A stretch of 64,000 nt of DNA, taken from contig NQOF01000003.1 in the NCBI GenBank assembly GCA_002270465.1, positions 806,001-870,000 of the forward strand, in the 5' to 3' direction. The stretch comes from Blautia hominis. GTDB taxonomy: Bacteria; Bacillota; Clostridia; Lachnospirales; Lachnospiraceae. The translations under genes were made by a program, and so were the position numbers. Positions 40,333 to 49,374 of this stretch are shown piece by piece (the stretch's first letter is position 1; every line of letters begins with the position of its first letter). The notes under the pieces are model-generated. The model was not told the origin of the DNA and ran no database searches. It was given only the letters and a program-made list of their open reading frames with translations.

Positions 40333-41580
40333 ATGGCAAAAAAAAGAAATATCATTGTAGGACAGTCAGGTGGACCCACATCCGTTATCAACTCCAGTCT
40401 TGCAGGCGTATATAAAAACGCAATTGAGAGAGGCTTCGACAAGGTATACGGCATGCTTCACGGAATTCAGGGACTTTTAGACGAACAGTATGTAGACCTT
40501 TCCACACAGATTCATTCCGAATTGGATATAGAGCTGTTGAAAAGAACACCATCCGCATTCTTAGGTTCCTGTCGGTTTAAAATGCCGGAGATACATGAAG
40601 ATAAGGCAATCTATGAAAAAATATTTGCAATACTGAACAAGCTGGAAATTTATGCATTTATTTATATCGGCGGCAATGATTCCATGGATACCATTAAAAA
40701 GTTATCCGATTATGCCATCCTGACAGGGCAGACACAGAAGTTTTTAGGTGTGCCGAAGACCATTGATAATGATTTGGCCCTGACAGACCATACACCTGGT
40801 TTCGGAAGCGCAGCAAAATACATCGGTGCATCTACGAAAGAGGTCATCCGCGACGCACAGGGTCTTACTTATAAGAAAAATATGATCACCATCATGGAGA
40901 TCATGGGACGTAATGCCGGGTGGCTGACAGGTGCCACAGCCCTGGCCAAAACGGAGGACTGCGATGGCCCGGATCTGATTTATCTTCCGGAGGCGGCCTT
41001 TGATATTGAGCGGTTCTTACATAAAGTAAAAGAACTGCTGAAGAAAAAGTCATCGATTGTGATCGCTGTCTCAGAGGGAATCAAGTTGGCTGACGGACGG
41101 TATGTGTGTGAACTGGGCAGTGTTGGCGATTATGTGGACGCGTTCGGTCACAAGCAGCTTCAGGGAACCGCTACATATCTGGCTAATTTCCTGGCAGCAG
41201 AGTGCGGATGCAAGACAAGGGCTGTAGAGCTTTCCACACTTCAGAGAAGCGCTTCCCATATGGCATCCCGTGTGGATATTGATGAGGCCTTTATGGTTGG
41301 CGGTGCTGCAGTCAAGGCTGCAGATGAAGGGGATACCGGTAAGATGGTGGTTATCGACCGTGTATCTGATGATCCGTATATGAGTGCCACAGGAATCTAT
41401 GATGTGCATAGAATCGCAAATGAAGAAAAACTGGTTCCGAGAAGCTGGATGAACAAAGATGCTACATATGTGACAAAGGATTTTGTGGACTATGTAAAAC
41501 CATTGATCCAGGGCGACTACCAGCCGATCATGGTAAATGGTCTGCCAAGACATCTTGTATTAAAAATGAAACGGAAATAA
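40333..41580 (+). CDS. Phosphofructokinase, PPi-dependent type
   Basis: This 415-residue glycolytic enzyme phosphorylates fructose-6-phosphate to the 1,6-bisphosphate. Residues that decide the phosphoryl donor point to pyrophosphate. The ATP-type GGDGS loop reads GGNDS (113-117) with Asp116 at the Gly104 position of E. coli PfkA, and Lys142 of PKTIDND replaces Gly124. The chain is also longer than the ~320 residues of ATP enzymes. GQSGGPTSVINSS opens the fold and MGRNAGWLTG is conserved. ATG 40333 is preceded by AAGGAGGACGAGGCAAA. The frame is open upstream to 40264 only through promoter sequence. A perfect promoter precedes it and a strong terminator follows. Confidence 0.92.
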   Translation: MAKKRNIIVGQSGGPTSVINSSLAGVYKNAIERGFDKVYGMLHGIQGLLDEQYVDLSTQIHSELDIELLKRTPSAFLGSCRFKMPEIHEDKAIYEKIFAILNKLEIYAFIYIGGNDSMDTIKKLSDYAILTGQTQKFLGVPKTIDNDLALTDHTPGFGSAAKYIGASTKEVIRDAQGLTYKKNMITIMEIMGRNAGWLTGATALAKTEDCDGPDLIYLPEAAFDIERFLHKVKELLKKKSSIVIAVSEGIKLADGRYVCELGSVGDYVDAFGHKQLQGTATYLANFLAAECGCKTRAVELSTLQRSASHMASRVDIDEAFMVGGAAVKAADEGDTGKMVVIDRVSDDPYMSATGIYDVHRIANEEKLVPRSWMNKDATYVTKDFVDYVKPLIQGDYQPIMVNGLPRHLVLKMKRK

Positions 41581-41625
41581 ACCGGCAGTAGATTTTGGGG
41601 AAAAGAGAAGGTATATCCATATAGA

Positions 41626-41676
41626 AACCGGATGTATCAGCGCTTGGGGAAGCGTTGGTGCATTCGGTGTTTTATT
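41626..41676 (+). terminator. Rho-independent terminator after the PFK gene
   Basis: A long imperfect stem ACCGGATG-ATCAGCGCTT pairs with AAGCGTTGGTGCATTCGGT and is followed by GTTTTATTT. Confidence 0.8.
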
Positions 41677-41682
41677 TATGAT

Positions 41683-41717
41683 AATAGAAAGTTCGCAGAG
41701 GGGGCTTTCTATTGTTT
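41683..41717. terminator. Second hairpin between convergent PFK and kinase genes
   Basis: The stem AATAGAAAG / CTTTCTATT is followed by GTTTT on the plus strand. The stop codon of the convergent histidine kinase lies inside it. Confidence 0.55.
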
Positions 41718-43547
41718 TGCACTTTTTTGTTCCGTACAGGGAAGTACAGGCTTTTTTCCATAAGGAAGCGCAATATCGATCAGAGTTCCCTGTCCGGGAA
41801 AGCTCTCAATGGTGAGCCCGTATTCTTTTCCGTAATAGCTCTGAATCCTCTGCTGTACATTCCGGATACCTATGGAATGATGTGAGGAAGTGTCAGCAGG
41901 GAAATCGATCTCTTTATCAAGAGAATCTATCAGTTCTTCCAGTTCCTTTTTTTTCATGCCCTGTCCATTGTCCGCGATGAAAAAATGCAGGGTATTTCCT
42001 TCCAGATTTGCACTTATACTGATGTAGCAGTTTTCTTCTTTTTCGGAAAAACCATGGCCAATGGCATTCTCCACAAAAGGCTGCAAAATGAAAGCAGGAA
42101 TTTCCAATCCCAGAAATTCGTCGGGAACGTCATAATCAAATGAAAACTTCCCCGGGAACCGGATGTTCTGTATGGTCATATAGCGCTGAATCTGCAAAAG
42201 CTCCTCTTTCAGATATACAATAGGAACTTTTTTTAGATTATAGCGCAGCAGTTCAGACATGCACATGGCAATGGTCTTGATTTCCGGAACATTATGGATA
42301 TCAGCCAGGGACTTTATCACGTTCAGGGTATTGTACAGAAAATGATGGTTGATCTGTGCCTGAAGAACCTGAATATGCATCTGCTGTTCATTCAGACGGC
42401 TTTGGTAATTCTGCTGTATACTCTGGGTCAGGCGGCTGTTCAGCCGGTTAAAACTGTGTACCACCTTCTGCAGTTCCTGATTGGAAATACGGCCTTCCAC
42501 AGTAATATCGCTGTAATTGGAGGTATCTCTGGAATCTATCTTTTCACAGAGCTGCCGTATGGAGCGGGTCAGCCCCCTGGAAAGAAGAGCGGCCAGTATC
42601 AGACCCAGAAAGATCGCCAGTAAAAAAATACCTGCATAGTGATATAAATTATTCCGGTAAGCCTGGGTGATCAGAGAATTATTCATAAAATGTACAATAT
42701 GCCATCCCGTGGTTTTATTGTAGCAACCATTGATCAGATAAGAGTCAGAGCCTATATTCAGCTTTTCTGTCCGTACAGAGCTTTCTTTTGTTATCTTCTG
42801 ATTAAAGTCCTGTATGGCTTTTTTTAAGTCAGGAGAGGCATCCTTCCCTATAAAATCCTTATCAGAAGAATAGGCAAGCCCGCCGTCCGCATTGTAAATG
42901 AGCATTACATTATTCTGGGTCTGGGCAGAGTTGGCGATATTCTCCACAGCAGAAAAATTAATGCCCACATAACAGATTCCAATCTCCTTAAAAGTATAAC
43001 TGTCGTACAGGACTTTCACCATGGGGAGAATACTTTTTTTCACTGAGGAGGACTGTTGTACCGGGGCAAAATAGGTATAGTAATCAGAATTTCTTGCCGT
43101 TCCGGCCCAGTCATCCATGTGATCCAGAATTGTGTTCTGGTCTTTCACACTTGGAATATTGTACTCAAAAGTGTAGTCATACCGGTTTTTGAACATACAG
43201 GTAGTGACATTGGAATTCAGACGGTTTGCCTGTATTAATTGGGAGGAGAGTAGGTAACTGTCCTGGGAATAGCCAAGGAGATCATCCTCATAATTGGTGA
43301 TCATAATTTTTCGGATATCCTTATTCAGTATATGCAGGTCAGCAACCTTGGTAGCATCCTGAAGGAGTGTGTCCAGTGTCAGATTGGCCTGTGTGGTGAT
43401 CGTGTCCATAGAGCGGCTGAAATCCTCCTGCACCTCATTGGAGGTCCTGTTTGCTGTGGCAATGCCCAGGATAATGGTGGGCAGAATGACAAGCAGAAGT
43501 GAGGAAAAAAATATCTGGGTTCTGTAAGAAAAATCCTGTAGTTTCAT
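41709..43547 (-). CDS. YesM-type sensor histidine kinase
   Basis: This 612-residue membrane kinase belongs to the LytS/YesM His_kinase family. There is an N-terminal helix (residues ~10-30), an extracellular dCache-like sensing region (~35-295), and a second helix near YAGIFLLAIFLGLILAALLS (~305). Next come a HAMP linker and the His_kinase box INHHFLYNTLNVIKSL with the phosphoacceptor His just before F-L-Y-N. A HATPase_c domain follows with N-box PFVENAIGHG and G-box DNGQGM. YesM kinases pair with AraC-type response regulators to control CUT1 sugar operons. The partner is most likely the regulator at 47862, and the divergent operon starting at 43743 its target. RBS GGAGA precedes ATG 43547. 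Confidence 0.93.
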   Translation of the reverse strand: MKLQDFSYRTQIFFSSLLLVILPTIILGIATANRTSNEVQEDFSRSMDTITTQANLTLDTLLQDATKVADLHILNKDIRKIMITNYEDDLLGYSQDSYLLSSQLIQANRLNSNVTTCMFKNRYDYTFEYNIPSVKDQNTILDHMDDWAGTARNSDYYTYFAPVQQSSSVKKSILPMVKVLYDSYTFKEIGICYVGINFSAVENIANSAQTQNNVMLIYNADGGLAYSSDKDFIGKDASPDLKKAIQDFNQKITKESSVRTEKLNIGSDSYLINGCYNKTTGWHIVHFMNNSLITQAYRNNLYHYAGIFLLAIFLGLILAALLSRGLTRSIRQLCEKIDSRDTSNYSDITVEGRISNQELQKVVHSFNRLNSRLTQSIQQNYQSRLNEQQMHIQVLQAQINHHFLYNTLNVIKSLADIHNVPEIKTIAMCMSELLRYNLKKVPIVYLKEELLQIQRYMTIQNIRFPGKFSFDYDVPDEFLGLEIPAFILQPFVENAIGHGFSEKEENCYISISANLEGNTLHFFIADNGQGMKKKELEELIDSLDKEIDFPADTSSHHSIGIRNVQQRIQSYYGKEYGLTIESFPGQGTLIDIALPYGKKPVLPCTEQKSAKQ

Positions 43548-43742
43548 TTCTTGTCTCCTGTGGTTTGATATGTTGAAATTATAGGCTGAAAGTGAAATGA
43601 TTACAAGGAGAAGAGAAGAAATAGATAAAAAATATGAGAAAAACTAAAAATAATTATATATTTTATCTAAGAAAAATCCTATTTTACAGACATCCCCTTA
43701 GGTATAATGAGTTCATCAAATACAACAGGGGGAAATGAAAAA

Positions 43743-44705
43743 ATGAACAAGGCACAGCGTGTAAAAGCAGTTATGGAGCGGAAAGAAGCAGACTTTGTAC
43801 CAGCCGGTTTCTGGTTCCATTACAAGCCGGATTTTACAGTGGAGGAGATGATTGAGGAGCACTTAAAACTTTACCGGGAAACAGATATGGATGTCATTAA
43901 GATCATGCAGGATTATGCGTATCCGGTCACAGGTGAAATACACTGCGCCGAGGACTGGTATCATATTGGCATAAAAGGGACAGACAGCCGGGAGATGGAA
44001 AAAATGACAGCCGTGATCAGGGGCATAAAAGAGCGTGCTGGGGAAGAGGTACTGATTTTCCAGACCATGTTCGGTCCATTCAAGGCGGCATCCATAGCCT
44101 TTGGGGATGATGTGCTTATGAAGTACAGCAAAGAGGCCCCTGAAGCAGTCATGGCGGGGATCAAAAATCTGGCGGACGGGCTTGAAGCATGGGCAAAGGC
44201 ATATCTGGATGCAGGTGCGGACGGTATTTATTATTCGGCACAGTTTGGTGAGGAAGGCAGATTTTCAAAAGAAGAGTGGGAGCAGCTGGTTCGTCCCTTT
44301 GATCTACAGATTTTACAAGTGGCGGAGCAAAGGAAAGATAAGTATAATATTCTTCATATCTGCGGGGAACCGGAATATGCTTTTCAAACACATGTGGACT
44401 GGTTTTATGATTATCCGGCAGACCTGGCAAACTGGTCTGTAAAAGACAATGAATACCGCCTGGAAGAGGGCAGAGAGCACTTTTCCTGTGCTATTTTGGG
44501 CGGACTGAACAACAAGGGGAATATTCTTCACGGACCAAAAGAGGAGATACGAAAAGAGGTACAGGCAGTGCTTGATAGTTTCGGAACCGAAGGGATCATG
44601 ATCGGGGCAGACTGCACCATACAAGGGGAAGGCATCCGCCTTGACTATATCCGGGAGGCAGTGAAGGCAGCGCATACATATAAAAAAGGAGAAGAGTGCT
44701 CATGA
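43743..44705 (+). CDS. Uroporphyrinogen decarboxylase (UroD) superfamily protein
   Basis: This 320-residue TIM-barrel protein belongs to the UroD/MtaA/CmuA superfamily, which includes HemE and corrinoid- or thiol-linked methyltransferases. RVKAVMERKEADFVPAGFWF at the start is typical (R-x-x-A-x-x-x-x-x-x-D-x-V-P). HICGEPEY and GADCTIQGEG hold His/Cys positions that bind zinc in the methyltransferase branch. True HemE is unlikely because no heme genes are near and the HemE N-terminal Arg motif is absent. It is the first gene of a sugar-transport-like operon, divergent from its sensor kinase. The next start overlaps its stop (ATGA). A TATAAT at 43703-43708 with a poor -35 is the likely promoter. 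ATG 43743 follows AGGGGGA. Function is not established. Confidence 0.85.
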   Translation: MNKAQRVKAVMERKEADFVPAGFWFHYKPDFTVEEMIEEHLKLYRETDMDVIKIMQDYAYPVTGEIHCAEDWYHIGIKGTDSREMEKMTAVIRGIKERAGEEVLIFQTMFGPFKAASIAFGDDVLMKYSKEAPEAVMAGIKNLADGLEAWAKAYLDAGADGIYYSAQFGEEGRFSKEEWEQLVRPFDLQILQVAEQRKDKYNILHICGEPEYAFQTHVDWFYDYPADLANWSVKDNEYRLEEGREHFSCAILGGLNNKGNILHGPKEEIRKEVQAVLDSFGTEGIMIGADCTIQGEGIRLDYIREAVKAAHTYKKGEECS

Positions 44706-46021
44706 AAAAGAAATTAGCGGTTTTATTGTGTACAGCAATGGCGGTTTCCAGTTTGGCAGGCTGCAGCAGCGGCGCAAAAGAGGCCAGTGATACACAGGGG
44801 GAAAGCAAAAAAGAAGAGGCAAAGGACAAGGCAGAGAACAAGGAGGAAAGCAGCGGTGATGTATTGACACTGGAGTTTTTCCAGCAGAAATCAGAGGAAG
44901 CTGCCCAGGTAGGATACCAGAACATCATAGACAAATTCAATGAACAGAATCCTGATATTAAGATTGAGATGAATACCGTTCCCGACGCGCCCACAGTCCT
45001 TACATCCCGTGTGGCATCCGGTGATATACCGGTAATTTTTACGGACTTCCCCACACAGCTTCAGTTCCATCAGAAGGTGGCTAATGGGTATGTGCAGGAT
45101 TTGTCGGAACAAGATTTTCTGGAAAATGTGGAGCAGTCAGCCATGGATATGACAAAGCAGGAGGACGGAAAATATTATGCGCTTCCTTTCAGCCGCAACT
45201 ATATGGGTGTCTGGTACAACATGGAAATCTTTGAAGAAAACAACCTGGAAGTGCCGAAAACGTGGGAAGAATTTGTAAATGTATGCAATGCCCTAAAGGA
45301 AAAGGGCGTGACTCCTCTTGGGCTACACGGAAAAGATCCCGGACGTGTCGGGCACACATTCCAGTGCTGTACGGTGGCTTTTGACCCGGAAGGTGTGGAG
45401 ACCATCGAGAAAGCAGTAGCAGGGGAAGGGAAGATAGAAGGAGATGAGGGTTTCAAAAAAGCTGCGGAGAAAATGCTTACCCTTCTGGATTACAGCAATG
45501 AGGATGCCCTGGCACTTTCAGACATGCAGTGCTATGAGAACTTTGCCAACGGGCAGTACGCTATGTGTATTACCGGTTCCTATGCCCGCGGCACCATTAT
45601 GATCGCCAATCCTGATCTGAAGCTGGGAGTCTTCCCTCTTCCAAATGACACAAGAGAGACTACAAACACATTATCCGGCATTGATGCGGCTGTCTGCATT
45701 TCAGCCAAAGCCTCCGAGGAAGAAAAAGCCGGTGCTTACAGATTCCTGGAATTTTTGGCACAGCCGGAAAATGCACAGCTTTTCTGTGACGCGGAGGGCG
45801 CGCCTTCCTGTATTACCGGTGTGGTTCACAAAGATGAGGGGGTACAGCCGATGCTGGAGCTGATTTCTGACGGACAGGTGCATGACTGGATGGCCTCCAC
45901 CATTGACAACAACGTGGTGACAGACCTTTACAATGTGACTCAGGGCTTCTGGAGTGAGAAAAACGTGGATGATTACCTGAAGCAGATGGATGAATCCATT
46001 ACTATCACATCTGCGGAATAG
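44702..46021 (+). CDS. ABC sugar-binding lipoprotein (CUT1), UroD locus
   Basis: This 439-residue extracellular solute-binding protein has a lipoprotein signal peptide ending SLAGC (Cys21) and a charged linker rich in Lys/Glu. The family 1 fold starts at LTLEFFQQKSEEA. ALPFSRNYMGVWYNMEIFEENNLEVPKTWEEF, in part, is the conserved hinge and helix region, and ITGSYARGTIM the ligand-side strand. The start overlaps the UroD-like stop by four bases, so they are translationally coupled. A hairpin between this gene and the permeases probably sets higher expression of the binding protein. Ligand unknown. Confidence 0.92.
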   Translation: MKKKLAVLLCTAMAVSSLAGCSSGAKEASDTQGESKKEEAKDKAENKEESSGDVLTLEFFQQKSEEAAQVGYQNIIDKFNEQNPDIKIEMNTVPDAPTVLTSRVASGDIPVIFTDFPTQLQFHQKVANGYVQDLSEQDFLENVEQSAMDMTKQEDGKYYALPFSRNYMGVWYNMEIFEENNLEVPKTWEEFVNVCNALKEKGVTPLGLHGKDPGRVGHTFQCCTVAFDPEGVETIEKAVAGEGKIEGDEGFKKAAEKMLTLLDYSNEDALALSDMQCYENFANGQYAMCITGSYARGTIMIANPDLKLGVFPLPNDTRETTNTLSGIDAAVCISAKASEEEKAGAYRFLEFLAQPENAQLFCDAEGAPSCITGVVHKDEGVQPMLELISDGQVHDWMASTIDNNVVTDLYNVTQGFWSEKNVDDYLKQMDESITITSAE

Positions 46022-46036
46022 GACGGAATATGCAGA

Positions 46037-46069
46037 GAAACGGCAGTGCCTGCATGGGGCTGCCGTTTC
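46037..46069 (+). promoter_or_regulatory. Intercistronic hairpin after the binding-protein gene
   Basis: The stem GAAACGGCAG / CTGCCGTTTC has a 13-base loop and is followed by CTTTAC, without a real T tract. Its position, just after a solute-binding-protein gene and before its permeases, fits a partial terminator or 3'-end stabiliser that raises binding protein levels over permease. Confidence 0.65.
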
Positions 46070-46109
46070 CTTTACAAAAAATTGAGTATTTTATAAGGGG
46101 GTTGAAAGA

Positions 46110-46997
46110 ATGGAGACAAAATGGAAGAAAAAAGGCTCCGGAAAATGGATTTATTTTGGCTTTACGCTGATACCGGTGGTCCTATACAGCTTCTTTTATG
46201 TATATTCCGTGATAAATGGCATCCGCTACAGTTTTACGGACTGGGATGGGATGTCCACCACATTTCGTATGGTAGGGCTTAAGAACTATATTTCCCTGTT
46301 CAAAAATCCCAATTTCTGGGGTTCCTTAAAAACAACAGTGTGCTACAGTATTCTTTTGGTGGCGGGGGTTGTAACCCTATCCCTGGTACTGTCTTTATCA
46401 CTGAATTCACTGAAAAGATTTAAGACCTTTACCAAATCTGTATTTTTTGTTCCCGCAATGATCGGAGGAATCACCATTGCCCTTATCTGGGACCAGCTTT
46501 TTTACAGAGTGGTCCCCTTGTTGGGCCAGGGGCTGGGCATTGGATGGCTGTCCCAGAGTCTTCTTATGACGGGAAAGACCGCTCTTCCGGCTGTAGTGTT
46601 TGTACATATCTGGCAGGCTGTGGCGCTTCCCACGGTTATCTTTGTGGCAGGTCTGCAGCAGATTCCGGATGAACAGTATGAATCAGCCAAGATGGACGGA
46701 GCCACCCCTTTTCAGAGGTTTCGGTTCGTGACATTTCCGTATCTGGTGCCAACGCTGACTGTAAATCTGGTGCTGATGGTCAAACAGGGATTTACGTCTT
46801 TTGATTTTCCTTTTGCATTGACGGGAGGAGGCCCGGTGCGGTCCACGGAAGTGATCGGTATCCTGATCTATAATGATGCATTTAAAAATATGCGTTTTTC
46901 CATGGCAAATGCAGAGGCATGTGTACTCTTTTTAGTAGTGGCTGTCTTTTCCCTGACGCAGTTAAAGCTTACCAGTAAAGGAGGAGTCCACGAATGA
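46110..46997 (+). CDS. ABC sugar permease 1, UroD locus
   Basis: This 295-residue CUT1 membrane subunit has six hydrophobic helices. The EAA docking loop reads QYESAKMDGATPFQRFRFV (with E-S-A in place of E-A-A). The sequence starts METKWKKKGSGKWIYFGFTL. RBS AAGGGGG precedes ATG 46110. The stop overlaps the next permease start by four bases. Confidence 0.93.
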   Translation: METKWKKKGSGKWIYFGFTLIPVVLYSFFYVYSVINGIRYSFTDWDGMSTTFRMVGLKNYISLFKNPNFWGSLKTTVCYSILLVAGVVTLSLVLSLSLNSLKRFKTFTKSVFFVPAMIGGITIALIWDQLFYRVVPLLGQGLGIGWLSQSLLMTGKTALPAVVFVHIWQAVALPTVIFVAGLQQIPDEQYESAKMDGATPFQRFRFVTFPYLVPTLTVNLVLMVKQGFTSFDFPFALTGGGPVRSTEVIGILIYNDAFKNMRFSMANAEACVLFLVVAVFSLTQLKLTSKGGVHE

Positions 46998-47833
46998 AAG
47001 TGAAAAAAGAAGGTATGGGATGGATCATTCTCAGAAATCTCCTGATTCTTATGGGGCTTTTTCTTATTCTGTTTCCCTTGTATCTGGTTGTTATTAACTC
47101 CTTTAAAACGCTGGAGGAGGCCGGAAAAGACTTTTTTGCCCTCCCGTCAGGACTGAACCTGCACAATTTTAAGGAACTGTTCCGGAACAATGATTACTGG
47201 ATATTTGCGAAAAACTCTCTGATCATTTCGGCGGTATCCGTGGGGCTTATTCTTATCCTGGTTCCCTCAGTATCCTACGCCATAGCCAGAAATTTTAACA
47301 GGAAGTATTACAAAGGGGTGTATTATTATCTGCTTATGGGACTCTTTATCCCCTCCCAGGTCATCATGCTTCCGGTTACGAAACTGATGACAAATCTCAA
47401 CATGCTGAACCGCCAGGGGCTGATCCTGCTCTATGCGGCATATAGTCTGACCCAGGGCGTATTCTTGTTTGTAAACTACATCAGAGGGCTGCCTTTTGAG
47501 ATTGAGGAATCTGCCTATATGGACGGATGCAATGTATTTCAGACCTACGTCCGCATTGTCCTTCCCCTGGTGAAGCCTATGCTGGCCACGCTGCTGATCA
47601 TGGATCTTCTGTGGATTTGGAATGACTTTATGCTTCCGCTGCTGATACTGAACCGCTCCAAGGAAATCTGGACACTTCCGCTGTTCCAGTATAATTTCAA
47701 GACGGAATATTCCTTTAATTATACCATGGCCTTTACCGCTTATCTGATGTCCATGCTGCCCATGCTGATCGTGTACTGTATGGGGCAGAAACATATTATA
47801 AAAGGTTTGACAGCCGGTTCTGTGAAGGGGTAA
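46994..47833 (+). CDS. ABC sugar permease 2, UroD locus
   Basis: This 279-residue CUT1 membrane subunit is the MalG-type partner of the preceding permease. It has six helices, the VVINSFKTLEEAGKDFFALP segment typical of this subunit, an EAA loop IEESAYMDGCNVFQTYVRI, and the C-terminus HIIKGLTAGSVKG. The start ATG overlaps the upstream stop (ATGA). The response regulator gene begins 28 bases downstream. Confidence 0.93.
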   Translation: MKVKKEGMGWIILRNLLILMGLFLILFPLYLVVINSFKTLEEAGKDFFALPSGLNLHNFKELFRNNDYWIFAKNSLIISAVSVGLILILVPSVSYAIARNFNRKYYKGVYYYLLMGLFIPSQVIMLPVTKLMTNLNMLNRQGLILLYAAYSLTQGVFLFVNYIRGLPFEIEESAYMDGCNVFQTYVRIVLPLVKPMLATLLIMDLLWIWNDFMLPLLILNRSKEIWTLPLFQYNFKTEYSFNYTMAFTAYLMSMLPMLIVYCMGQKHIIKGLTAGSVKG

Positions 47834-47861
47834 ACTTTTTTCAGAAAGAAGGTATGCGCAG

Positions 47862-49361
47862 ATGATGAAAATACTGATTGCTGAGGACGAAATTTACGCC
47901 AGAAAGTCTATGAAAAAACAGATTCTGGAGCTGGATCTCGGGCGGGAATTTCACATTCTGGAAGCCCAGAACGGGGAGCAGGGCCTGGAACTCTTCAGAC
48001 AGGAAGAGCCGGATCTGGTATTCACGGATATCCGTATGCCTAAGATGGACGGCCTGGAGTTGCTCAAAGAGATAAAGAAAGAAGATCCGGAAGCAAAAGT
48101 TATCATGGTCAGCGCCTATGCGGACTTTGCCTATGCCAAATCTGCCATAAAATTTGGGGCGGAGGGATATCTGCTGAAGCCCATAGAGGACGGGGAGCTG
48201 AAAGAATTTATAATGAAATTCAGGCAGCAGAATACAAGAAAAAAAGAGCAGGCTATGTTCTCGGGAAAAGATATGGTAACCAGATTCATTGCCCAGAGTG
48301 TGCAGGAGGAGGAAGCAGGAAAAGATCTGCTGGCAGAGCGGATGTTTGGCAAAGTCTTTTGGAAATATCAGGTGCTGGTCCTTTGGTTTGCAGGGAGAAG
48401 ATATCCTGACCGGGAGGAATTCATGCTCTGGCTCCACAACATATACGGGCAGGAAGTATGGACTGCTTTTCGTCTGATAGAGCTTGAGAAGGATATCTGG
48501 ATGCTTGTTATGGAGGCTAACGGACAGAGCCGGTTCCGGCAGAAACGTATCATACAGAAACTTCTGGAAGAGGAGTATGACTGTTATCTGGGTATAAGCG
48601 CGGAATGTAAGACACCGGGGGAACTGAAAAGGGCACTTGCCCAGGCCACTGTTGCAGTGGAGAATAAGATTTACAGTGATGAACATCTTTTGGAATACCG
48701 TGTGGTCGCCGGGATAAAAGCAGTGAAGTATGAAATGTCGGAGGAACAGAAGAACTATCTGCAGATTTCCCTGGAGAGAAAGAGCAGGGATAAGATACAA
48801 TCTGCGTTGTGTGAGATATTCCGCCATATGGAGGAAAAAGGAAGGATTCATGTGGACAGTCTGGAGATATTTCTTGCACAGGCAGCCGTGCTGACCCATC
48901 AGGCGGCTGGCAGGCCCATTCCCAGGCTGCGGCTCATAGATTTCTCCCATATGGAGGAGATGAAACAGAGGCTTTTAGAGATTGCAGAGGAATACTGCAC
49001 CTGCGGTTCTAACGGACAGACTTTAAAAGGAGAAGACATTATCCGGGGCATGAAGGAATATGCCCGGAAAAATTACCACCTGGATATATCCATCCGGATG
49101 CTGGCGGAAAAGGTGTTTTATATGAACGCGGCGTATTTAAGCCATCTCTTTACAGAGAAAACAGGTATCAGTTATTCCGCGTATATCCGCCGGCTGCGCG
49201 TGGAAAAAGCGAGGGAATTTTTGGAGAAAGATACTTACTCGATCACGGATATCGCGTCTATGGTTGGGTATAATGATACGTCTCAGTTTATACGGATATT
49301 TAAACAGGAGATGGGGATGACACCAAAGAAATACAGGTGTAAAAAAACAGATGGAAATTAG
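47862..49361 (+). CDS. AraC-type response regulator (YesN-like)
   Basis: This 499-residue regulator has an N-terminal receiver domain (residues ~3-120) with acidic pocket E8-D9, phosphoacceptor D56 in FTDIRMPKMDG and the Lys of LLKPIEDGE. A long middle region follows, then a C-terminal AraC double HTH (~395-497; ISIRMLAEKVFYMNAAYLSH then YSITDIASMVGYNDTSQFIR). It is the expected partner of the YesM-type kinase encoded divergently at 41709. It lies inside the transporter operon, between the permeases and the cysteine desulfidase-like gene, so the operon probably autoregulates positively. The kinase and regulator genes are about 4.3 kb apart, framing the transport genes. Confidence 0.93.
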   Translation: MMKILIAEDEIYARKSMKKQILELDLGREFHILEAQNGEQGLELFRQEEPDLVFTDIRMPKMDGLELLKEIKKEDPEAKVIMVSAYADFAYAKSAIKFGAEGYLLKPIEDGELKEFIMKFRQQNTRKKEQAMFSGKDMVTRFIAQSVQEEEAGKDLLAERMFGKVFWKYQVLVLWFAGRRYPDREEFMLWLHNIYGQEVWTAFRLIELEKDIWMLVMEANGQSRFRQKRIIQKLLEEEYDCYLGISAECKTPGELKRALAQATVAVENKIYSDEHLLEYRVVAGIKAVKYEMSEEQKNYLQISLERKSRDKIQSALCEIFRHMEEKGRIHVDSLEIFLAQAAVLTHQAAGRPIPRLRLIDFSHMEEMKQRLLEIAEEYCTCGSNGQTLKGEDIIRGMKEYARKNYHLDISIRMLAEKVFYMNAAYLSHLFTEKTGISYSAYIRRLRVEKAREFLEKDTYSITDIASMVGYNDTSQFIRIFKQEMGMTPKKYRCKKTDGN

Positions 49362-49374
49362 CGGAGGACAGAAT

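Noticed and set aside
43548-43742. Cobalamin riboswitch before the UroD-like gene
   Set aside because: The gap is short and AT-rich, with no recognisable B12-box, so corrinoid regulation is not supported by sequence.
47841-48950. 369-codon minus-strand open frame opposite the response regulator
   Set aside because: Antisense to a gene with intact receiver and AraC domains; composition is typical of reversed coding sequence.
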